DNA from: Geobacter sp. UBA6169
GTDB taxonomy: Bacteria > Desulfobacterota > Desulfuromonadia > Geobacterales > Pseudopelobacteraceae
DNA: 11,333 nucleotides
NCBI GenBank assembly: GCA_002422265.1
Contig: DIUB01000156.1
Span: 1,448 to 12,780, forward strand
Reading direction: 5' to 3'
Part shown: one piece after another, positions 1 through 8,168 of the stretch
Numbering within the stretch: the stretch's first letter is position 1
Layout: every line of letters starts with the position of its first letter
Position numbers and translations under genes: made by a program
Notes under the pieces: model-generated
Told to the model about the DNA's origin: nothing
Database searches by the model: none
What the model saw: the letters and a program-made list of their open reading frames with translations, nothing else

Positions 1-698
1 GCCCGCAGATCCTCATCCCGGAAGCAGCGCACAATCTGAAAATAGCGGTCAAAGCCGGAGATCATCAGAATCTGCTTGAAGATCTGGGGCGACTGCGGCA
101 GGGCATAAAACTGCCCCTGATTGATGCGGGACGGCACCAGGAAATCGCGGGCACCTTCAGGAGTTGACTTGGTCAGAAAGGGGGTCTCCAGCTCAAGAAA
201 ACCGTTTTCCGTCAGGTACTGCCGGGTGGTCTGGGCCACCTGATGACGCAGAATCAGGTTCTGGGCCAACTGCGGACGGCGCATATCCAGATAGCGGTAC
301 TTCAGGCGGATGTTCTCATTGGCCTCACTAAACTCATCAAGCATAAACGGCAGCGGCTTGGAGCGGTTCAAGAGCTTGCACTCGATCACCTGAATTTCCA
401 CCTCGCCGGTCTTCATGTTAGGATTGATGGTTCCGTCCGGACGAGGGATGACTTTACCTTTAACCGCCAGCACAAACTCACTGCGTACCCCTTCTGCAAC
501 CTGATGGGCAGCACCGTTCAGCTCAGGATCAAACACCACCTGCGCAATCCCTTCTCGGTCCCGCAGATCGATAAAAATCAGTCCGCCATGGTCTCGACGA
601 CGCAAGGCCCATCCCATCAGCACCACTTCACGGCCGATATCCTTGGCAGTCAGCTGTCCACAATAGTCCGTGCGTTTCCAGGTTCCCAGTGTATCCAT
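1..698 (-). CDS. aspS: Aspartyl-tRNA synthetase, N-terminal part (runs off left edge), probably non-discriminating Asp/Asn type
   Basis: Class IIb aminoacyl-tRNA synthetase that charges tRNA with aspartate in the cytoplasm. I translated 232 codons from the ATG at 698; a full bacterial enzyme is about 590 residues, so roughly 60% lies outside the window. Seen: the OB-fold anticodon-binding domain (about residues 1-110, with RRRDHGG at 33-39), the linker and YRYLDMRRP (134-142), then the catalytic core with TPEGARDFLVPSR (179-191), YALPQSPQ (198-205) and motif 2 FRDE (226-229). His37 and Gly89 sit where E. coli AspRS has Leu30 and a Lys near position 81; the His/Gly pair is characteristic of non-discriminating enzymes that also charge tRNA-Asn. 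A GGAGG about 9 nt upstream supports this start. It lies 20 nt after lepB and is the last visible gene of the lepA-lepB-aspS run. Family assignment is certain; dual specificity is inferred. Confidence 0.96.
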   Translation of the reverse strand, partial: MDTLGTWKRTDYCGQLTAKDIGREVVLMGWALRRRDHGGLIFIDLRDREGIAQVVFDPELNGAAHQVAEGVRSEFVLAVKGKVIPRPDGTINPNMKTGEVEIQVIECKLLNRSKPLPFMLDEFSEANENIRLKYRYLDMRRPQLAQNLILRHQVAQTTRQYLTENGFLELETPFLTKSTPEGARDFLVPSRINQGQFYALPQSPQIFKQILMISGFDRYFQIVRCFRDEDLR

Positions 699-718
699 CG
701 TTTCTATCCTCCAGTTGA

Positions 719-1372
719 TTACTTGATCAGTCGTCCGATATTGCGCCAGCGGATGTTAAATTTGTACCAAGGGCCGTCAATGGACCAGTATTTGATAAAT
801 GCAAGCCCTTTTAGCTGATCCCGGCGCACAAATTTCCAGAACCGGCTGTCGTAGGAACGGTCGCGGTTGTCACCCATCACAAAGTAGCTGTTCTCAGGCA
901 CCACAACCGGACCAAAGGTATCCCGGGGATTCTGCTCCTTCGGGATAATCTCGGCCTCTTTGTGGACTGCCTGCGGCGTTTCATACAGCTTGCCGTTCAC
1001 AAAGACCTGTTTGTCCTTGCCTTCAACCACGTCACCCGGTATGCCAACGATCCGCTTGATGAAGTCCTTGCGAGGATCCTCAGGATACTCAAACACGATA
1101 ACATCGCCCCGCTGGGGATCCCGCAGTTTGATGACCTGCGTATCGGTAAAGGGAAGTTTCGTACCGTAGATGAATTTGCTGACCAGCAGATGATCACCGA
1201 TCAGGAGCGTGTCCTCCATGGAGCCGGAGGGGATCTTGAATGCCTGCACCACGTAAGTGCGGATTACCAGAGCCAGCAGAATGGCGATGACGATCGACTC
1301 GGCATACTCTCGCCACAGACTCTTCTTGGCCGGAGCTTCCTGCGGCTGCAGGGTATCTGACTGTTCTTCCAT
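719..1372 (-). CDS. lepB: Signal peptidase I
   Basis: Inner-membrane serine protease (family S26A) that removes signal peptides from exported preproteins on the periplasmic face. From the third of three consecutive ATGs it has 217 residues. Visible in order: a charged cytoplasmic N-terminus, one transmembrane helix (about 26-44), the nucleophile motif PSGSM with Ser51, the GD-rich box RGDVIVFEYP, the general-base motif IKRIVGIPGD with Lys106, and the GDNRDRSYDSR box from about 167. The Ser-Lys dyad is therefore intact. There is only one N-terminal helix; E. coli LepB has two and is longer. Start choice: AGGAAGG directly abuts the first ATG and is 6 nt from the third, so the third (1372) is preferred; the first (1378) would add two Met. 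It follows lepA by a few bases, with the Shine-Dalgarno overlapping the lepA stop, so the two are probably translationally coupled. Confidence 0.96.
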   Translation of the reverse strand: MEEQSDTLQPQEAPAKKSLWREYAESIVIAILLALVIRTYVVQAFKIPSGSMEDTLLIGDHLLVSKFIYGTKLPFTDTQVIKLRDPQRGDVIVFEYPEDPRKDFIKRIVGIPGDVVEGKDKQVFVNGKLYETPQAVHKEAEIIPKEQNPRDTFGPVVVPENSYFVMGDNRDRSYDSRFWKFVRRDQLKGLAFIKYWSIDGPWYKFNIRWRNIGRLIK

Positions 1373-1386
1373 CATCATCCTTCCTA
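1373..1386 (-). promoter_or_regulatory. lepB ribosome binding site overlapping the lepA stop, followed by triple ATG
   Basis: On the minus strand the lepA stop TAG shares bases with AGGAAGG (complement of 1379-1385), which is followed at once by ATGATGATG. Spacing is 0, 3 or 6 nt to the first, second or third ATG. Only the third has a normal spacing, so it is the likely initiation codon. Confidence 0.7.
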
Positions 1387-3186
1387 TTTGTCGTCAACCT
1401 TGAGGATTGCCAGAAACGCCTCCTGGGGCAACTCGACATTGCCGACGTTCTTCATCCGCTTCTTGCCTTCCTTCTGCTTTTCCAGAAGTTTGCGCTTACG
1501 GCTGATGTCACCGCCGTAGCACTTGGCCAAGACATCCTTGCGTAGTGCCTTAACCGTCTCGCGAGCAATGATCTTGTTGCCGATGGCCGCCTGAATCGCC
1601 ACCTCAAACATCTGACGCGGGATCAGCTCCTTCATCTTGGAAACCAGATCACGGCCACGGTAATAAGATTTGTCGCGGTGGACGATCAGGGACAGGGCAT
1701 CAACCACCTCACCGTTGATCATCACGTTCATCCGCACCAGGTCGCTCTGACGGAAGTCAAGATGTTCGTAATCCAGCGAGGCATAGCCCTTGGTGATCGA
1801 CTTGAGGCGGTCATAGAAATCAAGCACGATCTCATTCAGCGGCAGTTCATAGACAATCATTACCCGGGTAGTGGTCAGGTATTTGATCTCCCGTTGCACC
1901 CCGCGCTTTTCCTCGCACAGGGCCAGAACACCACCCACAAAGTCATTGGGCACGTGGATGTGGGCCAGGATAAACGGCTCTTCCATGAAGTCGATATACT
2001 GCGGTTCAGGCATACGGGCTGCAGACTCGATCTCGATCAGGTTGCCGTCGGTCTTGTGCACCTTGTAAACAACGGTCGGTGCGGTGGTGATCAAATCAAG
2101 AGAAAACTCACGCTCCAGCCGCTCCTGGATGATCTCCATATGCAAAAGCCCCAGGAAGCCGCAACGGAAACCAAACCCGAGTGCCACCGAAGTCTCCGGC
2201 TCAAAGGAGAAGGAAGAATCATTCAGCTTCAGCTTGGCAAGGGCATCACGCAGCTGCTCATACTGCGAGGTGTCGATCGGGTAAAGGCCGGAGAACACCA
2301 TCGGCTTGACCTCTTTGAATCCCCCCAGCATGCTCTCGCATTGACGATGCAGCAAGGTAACCGTATCGCCGACCTTGGCATCAGCCACATCCTTGATGCC
2401 GGCAATCACAAAACCCACCTCGCCGGCAGTCAATTGCGGCACTTCAACCATCACCGGCGAGAAGACGCCAACCTTCAACGCCTCGTAGGCACGATTGGTG
2501 GACATCAGCTGGATCTTGTCCCCCTTTTTAAGGGTGCCGTCGAACAGACGAACAAGGATAATAACCCCCTGGTACTGGTCATACCAGGAGTCAAACAGGA
2601 GCGCCTTCAGCGGTGCGGCAGCATCACCTGTCGGCGGGGGGATTTTCTTGATGATCTCCTCAAGGATCTCGCGAGTACCAATCCCCTCCTTGGCCGAGGC
2701 CAGCACCGCATCATGGGCATCAATACCGATGATCTCCTCGATCTCATGCTTGACCCGCTCCGGCTCGGCAGCCGGCAGGTCAATCTTGTTCAATACCGGA
2801 AAAACCTCCAGGTCGTTATCCAGCGCCAGATACACATTGGCCAGGGTCTGGGCCTCAACCCCCTGGGAGGCATCCACCACCAGCAGACCTCCTTCACAGG
2901 CTGCCAGCGAGCGGGAGACCTCATAGGTAAAATCAACATGTCCCGGCGTATCAATCAGATTCAGGATATACTCATTACCGTCATCGCCAGTGTAACCCAG
3001 GCGGACCGTCTGGGCCTTGATGGTAATACCCCGCTCCCGCTCAAGATCCATTTTATCCAGAAACTGATCCTGCATCTCACGGGCCGTCAGTGCACCGGTA
3101 TACTCCAGCAACCGGTCAGCCAGAGTAGATTTGCCGTGGTCAATGTGTGCAATGATTGAAAAGTTGCGAATTCTGCTGATTTCCAT
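1384..3186 (-). CDS. lepA: Elongation factor 4 (LepA), back-translocating ribosomal GTPase
   Basis: Translational GTPase of the EF-G family that binds ribosomes and remodels or back-translocates stalled complexes. It has 600 residues, the usual family length. The G domain is complete: P-loop AHIDHGKST (13-21), G2 with GITIKAQT around 53-60, G3 DTPGH (79-83), G4 NKID (133-136) and G5 SAK (164-166). A beta-barrel domain II follows (around LVRLFDGTLKKGDKI), then EF-G-like domains III and V (FGFRCGFLGLLHMEI), and the LepA-specific C-terminal domain with the basic stretch CYGGDISRKRKLLEKQK near the end. The start ATG at 3186 has only a weak GAGAG upstream, but the N-terminus matches the family exactly. 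It is the first gene of the lepA-lepB-aspS run; lepA-lepB pairing is widely conserved. Nothing is missing or odd. Confidence 0.98.
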   Translation of the reverse strand: MEISRIRNFSIIAHIDHGKSTLADRLLEYTGALTAREMQDQFLDKMDLERERGITIKAQTVRLGYTGDDGNEYILNLIDTPGHVDFTYEVSRSLAACEGGLLVVDASQGVEAQTLANVYLALDNDLEVFPVLNKIDLPAAEPERVKHEIEEIIGIDAHDAVLASAKEGIGTREILEEIIKKIPPPTGDAAAPLKALLFDSWYDQYQGVIILVRLFDGTLKKGDKIQLMSTNRAYEALKVGVFSPVMVEVPQLTAGEVGFVIAGIKDVADAKVGDTVTLLHRQCESMLGGFKEVKPMVFSGLYPIDTSQYEQLRDALAKLKLNDSSFSFEPETSVALGFGFRCGFLGLLHMEIIQERLEREFSLDLITTAPTVVYKVHKTDGNLIEIESAARMPEPQYIDFMEEPFILAHIHVPNDFVGGVLALCEEKRGVQREIKYLTTTRVMIVYELPLNEIVLDFYDRLKSITKGYASLDYEHLDFRQSDLVRMNVMINGEVVDALSLIVHRDKSYYRGRDLVSKMKELIPRQMFEVAIQAAIGNKIIARETVKALRKDVLAKCYGGDISRKRKLLEKQKEGKKRMKNVGNVELPQEAFLAILKVDDK

Positions 3187-3455
3187 GAACTCTCACTTAC
3201 TTCTGTTGTTGCGAATTTAGAATTTGGAACAATAAATCAACACGTCCGGGAAAGTAAAGCATGAAATGGCGGCAACAGCTTCTATCGGTATACGGGTATC
3301 ATACTGCAGACAATACTGGAGAAACACACACTCCTTTGCAATCTTATACCGTATGCTGCAACCACCACTGCAGATACCGTTTTGCAGCGGCTTTTTTGTT
3401 ACAAAACCGTTGTCATGATTGACATTCAACTGATTCCAAGGGAAAATGCCGCGCT
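3187..3455. promoter_or_regulatory. Divergent intergenic region between lepA and the CorC-like gene
   Basis: This 269-bp AT-richer gap separates two divergent units, so both promoters should lie here. Toward the plus-strand gene there is a perfect -35-like TTGACA at 3419-3424, but its best 17-nt-spaced -10 (GAAAAT, 3442-3447) would start transcription almost at the ATG, so I do not call it. Toward lepA only weak matches are visible. Short repeated words (ATACCGT, ACTGCAGA) and the hairpin described separately lie in the middle. A 70-codon open frame on the minus strand has no family resemblance and is judged spurious. Confidence 0.5.
3355..3397 (+). terminator. Possible terminator- or attenuator-like hairpin upstream of the CorC-like gene
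   Basis: GCTGCAA (3355-3361) and TTGCAGC (3382-3388) form a perfect 7-bp inverted repeat with a 20-nt loop, followed by GGC and six T (3392-3397). It lies about 60 nt before the start of the plus-strand gene, with no plus-strand gene upstream to terminate, so it would act as a leader hairpin if it is transcribed. The long loop and short stem make it a weak candidate. Confidence 0.25.
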
Positions 3456-4793
3456 ATGGATACCATTACCCTTGAATTACTTGTCATTCTGTGTCTGATC
3501 GGGCTGAACGGCTTTTTCTCTATGGCCGAATTTGCCATCATCTCCATCCGCAAAGGCAGACTTGCCCAACTGGTTGCCGATGGTGACGAACGGGCCATCA
3601 TCATCGATGCCTACCAGAAAGATCCCCATGTACTGTTGGCGGTAATCCAGATCGGCGTGACTGTGGCCGGCTCCGCTGCATCCACCGTTGGCGGTATTGT
3701 TGCCATTGAGCATCTGCGTCCCATCCTGCAGGCACTGCCCTGGCCGATGGTTCGGCAGGCCGCTGAACCGCTGGCTGCACTGGCAGTGGTGGTTACCGTA
3801 TCGTACATTACCTTGATCATAGGTGAGCTGGTGCCCAAGGCGATCGGCCTGCAGTACGCTGACCGGATTGCTCTGAGACTGGCCCGTCCCATGCAGCTGA
3901 TTGCCCGTATCACTGCCCCTGCCGTGCTGATACTGACCAGCTCCAGCAAGGCGGTGCAGCGCCTGATCGGCATGAAAGGAGAGCAGGACGCGTTCATAAC
4001 CCGGGAAGAAGTGCAGCACATGGTTCAGGAGGGGCACGACAGCGGCATCTTCAGCCAGGCAGAAAACGAATACATACAGAATGTCTTTGAATTTACCCAC
4101 ACCTGTGTTCGTGAAGTGATGGTGCCCCGAACCCGGATGGTCGCTCTGGACCTGCTGTTATCCCGTGAAGAACTGGTAAAGATCATTCTGGAAGCCCAGT
4201 ATTCACGTTATCCGGTCTACCGGGAGAACATCGAAGAGATCGTTGGTGTCCTGCATGACAAAGACATCATGGGTGCGCTGGTCAGGGGAGATGAGCTGCA
4301 GCTGGAGCAGATCATCCGTCCGCCGGTCTTTGTACCTGAGGGCAAGAAAGTGAACGATCTGCTGAAAGAGATGCAACGTACACGCAACCACATGGCCCTG
4401 GTGGTGGATGAGTACGGCGGCATATCCGGTCTGGTTACCACCGAAGACCTGTTGGAAGAGCTGGTAGGGGAGATTGAGGACGAACACGATGCGGGGGAAT
4501 CGGGCAGGATTCAGCCGCAACCTGACGGCAGCTGGCTGGTTGATGGCCTGATCTCTATCTTTGATCTTCAGGAACCGTTGGGCATCAAACTGGAGGAAGC
4601 CCCCCACTACGAAACCGTGGCCGGATTGGTGCTTGACGAACTGGGTCATCTGCCCGAGCAGGGTGAAACAACCCAGTGGAACGGCTTTCTGCTGGTCTGC
4701 GAGCAGGTAACCCGTACCGCTGTCCTGCAGGTTCGTATCATCCCGTTGGCACAGGCGGAGCAACCGGCTGATGTCCCCCCAGCCCGAACGTGA
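3456..4793 (+). CDS. CorC/HlyC-family membrane protein (DUF21 + CBS pair + CorC_HlyC), CNNM-like transporter
   Basis: Inner-membrane protein of the UPF0053/CNNM group, 445 residues, a normal length. An N-terminal DUF21 transmembrane domain spans about residues 3-200: hydrophobic helices around 6-23, 60-85, 105-123 and 146-162, with the conserved GELVPK at 123-128. A CBS pair follows (about 218-337), starting at VREVMVPRTRM and holding VDEYGG (317-322) and TTEDLLEELVGEI. The CorC_HlyC domain (about 352-432) closes the protein. Bacterial relatives are linked to Mg2+/Co2+ efflux or resistance; the 'hemolysin' name of many homologues is historical. The start is the first ATG in an open frame; an AAGGG lies about 13 nt upstream, somewhat far. 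It is followed after 12 nt by the AsmA-like gene, so the two are probably co-transcribed. Domain assignment is firm; the ion is not predictable from sequence. Confidence 0.93.
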   Translation: MDTITLELLVILCLIGLNGFFSMAEFAIISIRKGRLAQLVADGDERAIIIDAYQKDPHVLLAVIQIGVTVAGSAASTVGGIVAIEHLRPILQALPWPMVRQAAEPLAALAVVVTVSYITLIIGELVPKAIGLQYADRIALRLARPMQLIARITAPAVLILTSSSKAVQRLIGMKGEQDAFITREEVQHMVQEGHDSGIFSQAENEYIQNVFEFTHTCVREVMVPRTRMVALDLLLSREELVKIILEAQYSRYPVYRENIEEIVGVLHDKDIMGALVRGDELQLEQIIRPPVFVPEGKKVNDLLKEMQRTRNHMALVVDEYGGISGLVTTEDLLEELVGEIEDEHDAGESGRIQPQPDGSWLVDGLISIFDLQEPLGIKLEEAPHYETVAGLVLDELGHLPEQGETTQWNGFLLVCEQVTRTAVLQVRIIPLAQAEQPADVPPART

Positions 4794-4805
4794 TCGAGAG
4801 ACAAG

Positions 4806-7800
4806 ATGCGCGCTGGATCACACCCGCTCCTGTTCAGAATTGTCTTTGCCCTCCTGTTGTTGGCCAGTCTCACGGTTTTTGGCCTCTCGGTCATACTCCC
4901 CCGCCTGCTTGATCTGAATCGCTATCAGACTCAGCTGACCAACCTGCTGCAGACACAGCTGCAGCGGCCAGTGCATCTGGGGCACAGCAGCTTTTCCTGG
5001 ACGAGAGGCCCTGCATTCAGCTTTGACGAATTTTTTATTCAAGAGCGTAACGGACAAGGGCTATTTCTGACAGCCCGGCAGATATCGTTCCGGTTGGCCC
5101 TGCTGCCGCTACTGCAAAAAAAAATCACACTGCGTGAAATTGTAATTGATGGCGCCCGTATCTCATTGTCACGATCCAAAGAGGGGGTGCTGAACATCGA
5201 CGACCTGCTCCAGCCAACAGGAGACAGTTATGATCTTGAGGCACGACGGATCAGGATTAGCAACAGCACCCTGGTCTGGCAGGACGCAGGCACCGGCGCC
5301 ACATCGTTCACCACCACGCTTTCCGGCATCAACTTCACCATCGACCGCCTGAAGCGGGGCAAAAAAAGCACCTTCAAACTGACGGCGGTGGTTGAGGGGA
5401 ACAGTCCCAACCGGATCAGCGCCTCCGGCAACTTCAGCCTGCCAAAAAAGGGCAACCTGCTGCACCAGACCGAATGCGATCTGAAGTTTGAGCTGGATCG
5501 CCTGGAATACTGGCGTTTCTGGCCCTATCTGGCCAACCGCGTCCCCTTCCCTTCCCCTGGCGGCACCATCAGTACTCGTATCAGCCTGAAAGGGCGTTGG
5601 CACGACCTGGAAGGCAAGGTTTGGCTTTCGGCAGAGCAGCCCAGGGTCGTCTGGCCTACCGTCTTCCGTGAAGCAGTCTCATCCCGTACCGTTACCGTGG
5701 GCAGCCCTTTCAAATGGACCGCTGATACACTGGTACTCAACAAACTGAAGCTTGACCTGGACAATTTTTCCCTGAGCGGTAATCTGCGGCTGGGGCACCT
5801 GAACAGTAAGGATCCGTCCATCAGCGTTGAGGCGGTCACGGAGTCATTCGATTACCAGAAGGTAAAACAGTATATCCCTTTTGGCATTATTGACGATGAT
5901 GCTGCCGAGTTTATTGAACAGCGTATCCGGGCAGGAATCTTTCAACTGACCACCGGCACCCTCAATGGACGGTTCTCACAGCTGGCCAGGTTCGGCATCG
6001 GCGATAACGCCAACAGCCTCTATATTCGTGGCACGGCAGACCAGGCCGTTATTCAGTACGGCGAGACCACCCCCACCTTCAGGCAGATCAAGGGTACCCT
6101 TGAAATGAAGGGGCATGACTTCAACCTGATCGGGATGAGCGGCAGCTTTGGTGACGCCCCCTTTACCCTTGACGGCAGCATCACCAACTATGCAACCGAA
6201 GGGGTACCCTCCCATTACCCCTTTACCATGACCATCACCCCCAAACCGGCTGAAGTGGCCTGGGCAGCCGGTCATGCAGGAGTCGAAGAACTGCAGTTTC
6301 ACGGTAACACCACTACCTTGAAACTGCAGGGTGATGGCCCGGTGCAGGCCTATCGGGTCTCCGGCGACTGGCTGCTCAATCAGGCCGCCTACAACTATCC
6401 GGCCGTGGTCAGCAAACCGGCCGGCATGGCCAACACCCTGCAGTTCAGTGCCGTACTGGGCAGCGACGACACCCGCTTCACCTCCATTACTTACCAGTTG
6501 CCGCCGCTCAAGGTTACCGGCAGCGGTCTGCTGCGCTACAGCGATCCTGCACCGTATCTGGCCTTTGACCTTGAGAGCAATCAGTTCCTGCTTAACCAGC
6601 ACCTGCCAATCCTTACCAACTGGAAGGAGTACCAGCTGCGTGGCACAACCCAGGCCCACTTGATCGGTGCCGGAGACCCCCGCAGCATCAGCACCATGCA
6701 GTTTTCCGGTAATGTCAAGCTGAGCGGTTTCTCGTTCAAACCCCACCAGAACTTTGATCCGGTCACCAACATCAGCACCCGGATCGACTTCAAGGGACAG
6801 ACGCTGCAGACTTCAAGCATGGCAATCCGCTACGGAAGCACACCACTGCAGATAAGGGGCAGGATCAACAACCTCAGCAACCCCGAGGCAGAGCTGTACA
6901 TCACCTCACCGGAACTGAATCCGGTTGACTTTGGTCTGCCGACAACAGAACAGCCGTCGCCCATTACACAGTTCAGCGCACAACTGGCCTTGAAAGACGA
7001 GCTGCTGACCATTCGCAACATCAGCGGCAAGCTGCCCAAGTCGGTCATCAGCGCTTCCGGCACGGTCAACACTGCCGCTACACCGGATTATAACCTGCGG
7101 ATTGCCTGCTCGTACCTGGATGTGGACGAAATCATCCCGCTGCTGGCCCCTGCCAAACCGGCTGATAGCGACAGCCACGCCGCCCCTGCCCCGTTTCACC
7201 TGCAAGCGCACATAACTGCCGAGAAAGGCAGCTATCTCGGCACACCGCTCAGCAAGCTGACCTCCTACATAACAACCGAATCCGGCGTACTGCATCTGAA
7301 AGGACTGAGCACCAACATCCTGGGCGGTAAACTTGCCCTGCAGGGTGATCTGACCAGGGTTGCCGGCCAGCCGCCGCGCTGGAATACCTCATTCCTGCTG
7401 GAGCAGGCCAGGGCCGGCGATGTGCTGGAACTGCTGGGTATCCGTCGTGAAATCAAAGGCAAGACCATGGCGCAGGGGACCATAACGGCCATTGGCAGCG
7501 AGCTTGACGAGATCAAAAAAACCGCCAACGGCGTCATCACCCTTGCGGTTGAGCGAGGTACCCTGAAACGATTCAACACCTTGTCCAAGGTGATCTCGAT
7601 TATCAACGTATCACAGCTGCTGCGCTTCAGCCTGCCGGACATGGCCAAGGACGGCATGCCGTTCAACCGGATCACCGCCTCCATCGGCATTACCAACGGT
7701 GTCATGACCACCCGGGACTTCTTTATCGACAGTAACGTCATGCATGTCACCTCGGTAGGCAATATCGACCTGGTTAAGGAAACACTCGACATGCAGATCG

Positions 7801-8111
7801 GGGTGCAGCCGCTGCAGACCGTCGACAAGGTTATCAGCAGGGTTCCGGTGGTGGGCTGGATTCTATCCGGTGGTGACGGCAGCCTGATAACCACCTATTT
7901 TGATGCCAAAGGCAGTTGGGATGATCCCCAGGTTACCGCCGTACCGGTTCAGACTCTGGCAACCGGCACCTTTGATATCTTCAGAAGGATTCTTGAGCTG
8001 CCGGTGCGCCTGTTCACCAATACCGGTGAAGTCTTGTTGGGAAACCAGCAGGAGCGGCCCAAAGCTGTTGCAGAGCCACCGTCAGATGCTCAAGGGACTG
8101 CAAAACCATGA
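4806..8111 (+). CDS. Large AsmA/YhdP-like protein, putative inter-membrane lipid transfer factor
   Basis: A 1101-residue protein anchored by one N-terminal transmembrane helix (about 9-31), the rest predicted periplasmic. The N-terminus has the AsmA layout: anchor, then LNRYQTQL and a short amphipathic stretch ending QRPVHLG (to 59), then long runs of alternating hydrophobic residues typical of a beta-groove. The C-terminal AsmA/YhdP-like part (from about 918, GTLKRFNTL) includes SLPDMAKDGMPFNRI, a region around MQIGVQPLQTVDKVI, and VPVVGWILSGGDGS (about 1014-1027), recognisable in YhdP-type proteins. The last 40 or so residues are a Pro/Ala/Gln-rich tail. E. coli relatives AsmA, YhdP, TamB and YdbH belong to the bridge-like lipid transfer superfamily and support phospholipid flow to the outer membrane. 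It starts 12 nt after the CorC-like gene (GAGAGA as ribosome binding site). Family membership is confident; which subgroup it matches is less so. Confidence 0.88.
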   Translation: MRAGSHPLLFRIVFALLLLASLTVFGLSVILPRLLDLNRYQTQLTNLLQTQLQRPVHLGHSSFSWTRGPAFSFDEFFIQERNGQGLFLTARQISFRLALLPLLQKKITLREIVIDGARISLSRSKEGVLNIDDLLQPTGDSYDLEARRIRISNSTLVWQDAGTGATSFTTTLSGINFTIDRLKRGKKSTFKLTAVVEGNSPNRISASGNFSLPKKGNLLHQTECDLKFELDRLEYWRFWPYLANRVPFPSPGGTISTRISLKGRWHDLEGKVWLSAEQPRVVWPTVFREAVSSRTVTVGSPFKWTADTLVLNKLKLDLDNFSLSGNLRLGHLNSKDPSISVEAVTESFDYQKVKQYIPFGIIDDDAAEFIEQRIRAGIFQLTTGTLNGRFSQLARFGIGDNANSLYIRGTADQAVIQYGETTPTFRQIKGTLEMKGHDFNLIGMSGSFGDAPFTLDGSITNYATEGVPSHYPFTMTITPKPAEVAWAAGHAGVEELQFHGNTTTLKLQGDGPVQAYRVSGDWLLNQAAYNYPAVVSKPAGMANTLQFSAVLGSDDTRFTSITYQLPPLKVTGSGLLRYSDPAPYLAFDLESNQFLLNQHLPILTNWKEYQLRGTTQAHLIGAGDPRSISTMQFSGNVKLSGFSFKPHQNFDPVTNISTRIDFKGQTLQTSSMAIRYGSTPLQIRGRINNLSNPEAELYITSPELNPVDFGLPTTEQPSPITQFSAQLALKDELLTIRNISGKLPKSVISASGTVNTAATPDYNLRIACSYLDVDEIIPLLAPAKPADSDSHAAPAPFHLQAHITAEKGSYLGTPLSKLTSYITTESGVLHLKGLSTNILGGKLALQGDLTRVAGQPPRWNTSFLLEQARAGDVLELLGIRREIKGKTMAQGTITAIGSELDEIKKTANGVITLAVERGTLKRFNTLSKVISIINVSQLLRFSLPDMAKDGMPFNRITASIGITNGVMTTRDFFIDSNVMHVTSVGNIDLVKETLDMQIGVQPLQTVDKVISRVPVVGWILSGGDGSLITTYFDAKGSWDDPQVTAVPVQTLATGTFDIFRRILELPVRLFTNTGEVLLGNQQERPKAVAEPPSDAQGTAKP

Positions 8112-8168
8112 CAGACAACCGAACTTGACGACCTGAAGGAACCACATCACAACAAAAGGATAGCGCCT

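Noticed and set aside
243..818. 191-codon plus-strand open frame near the left edge
   Set aside because: It is antisense to aspS and the lepB 3' end, both of which translate into complete recognisable motifs.
1678..3159. 493-codon open frame on the plus strand opposite lepA
   Set aside because: It lies wholly antisense to an intact, strongly conserved lepA, has no recognisable domain, and its composition (His/Gln/Leu-rich) is that expected of a codon-bias shadow.
3217..3429. 70-codon minus-strand open frame in the divergent gap
   Set aside because: No family resemblance and Cys/Ile-rich composition; it occupies the region where both promoters should lie.
3419..3447. Promoter with perfect -35 TTGACA and -10 GAAAAT
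   Set aside because: The -10 is poor and transcription would begin within a few bases of the ATG at 3456, downstream of the apparent AAGGG ribosome binding site.
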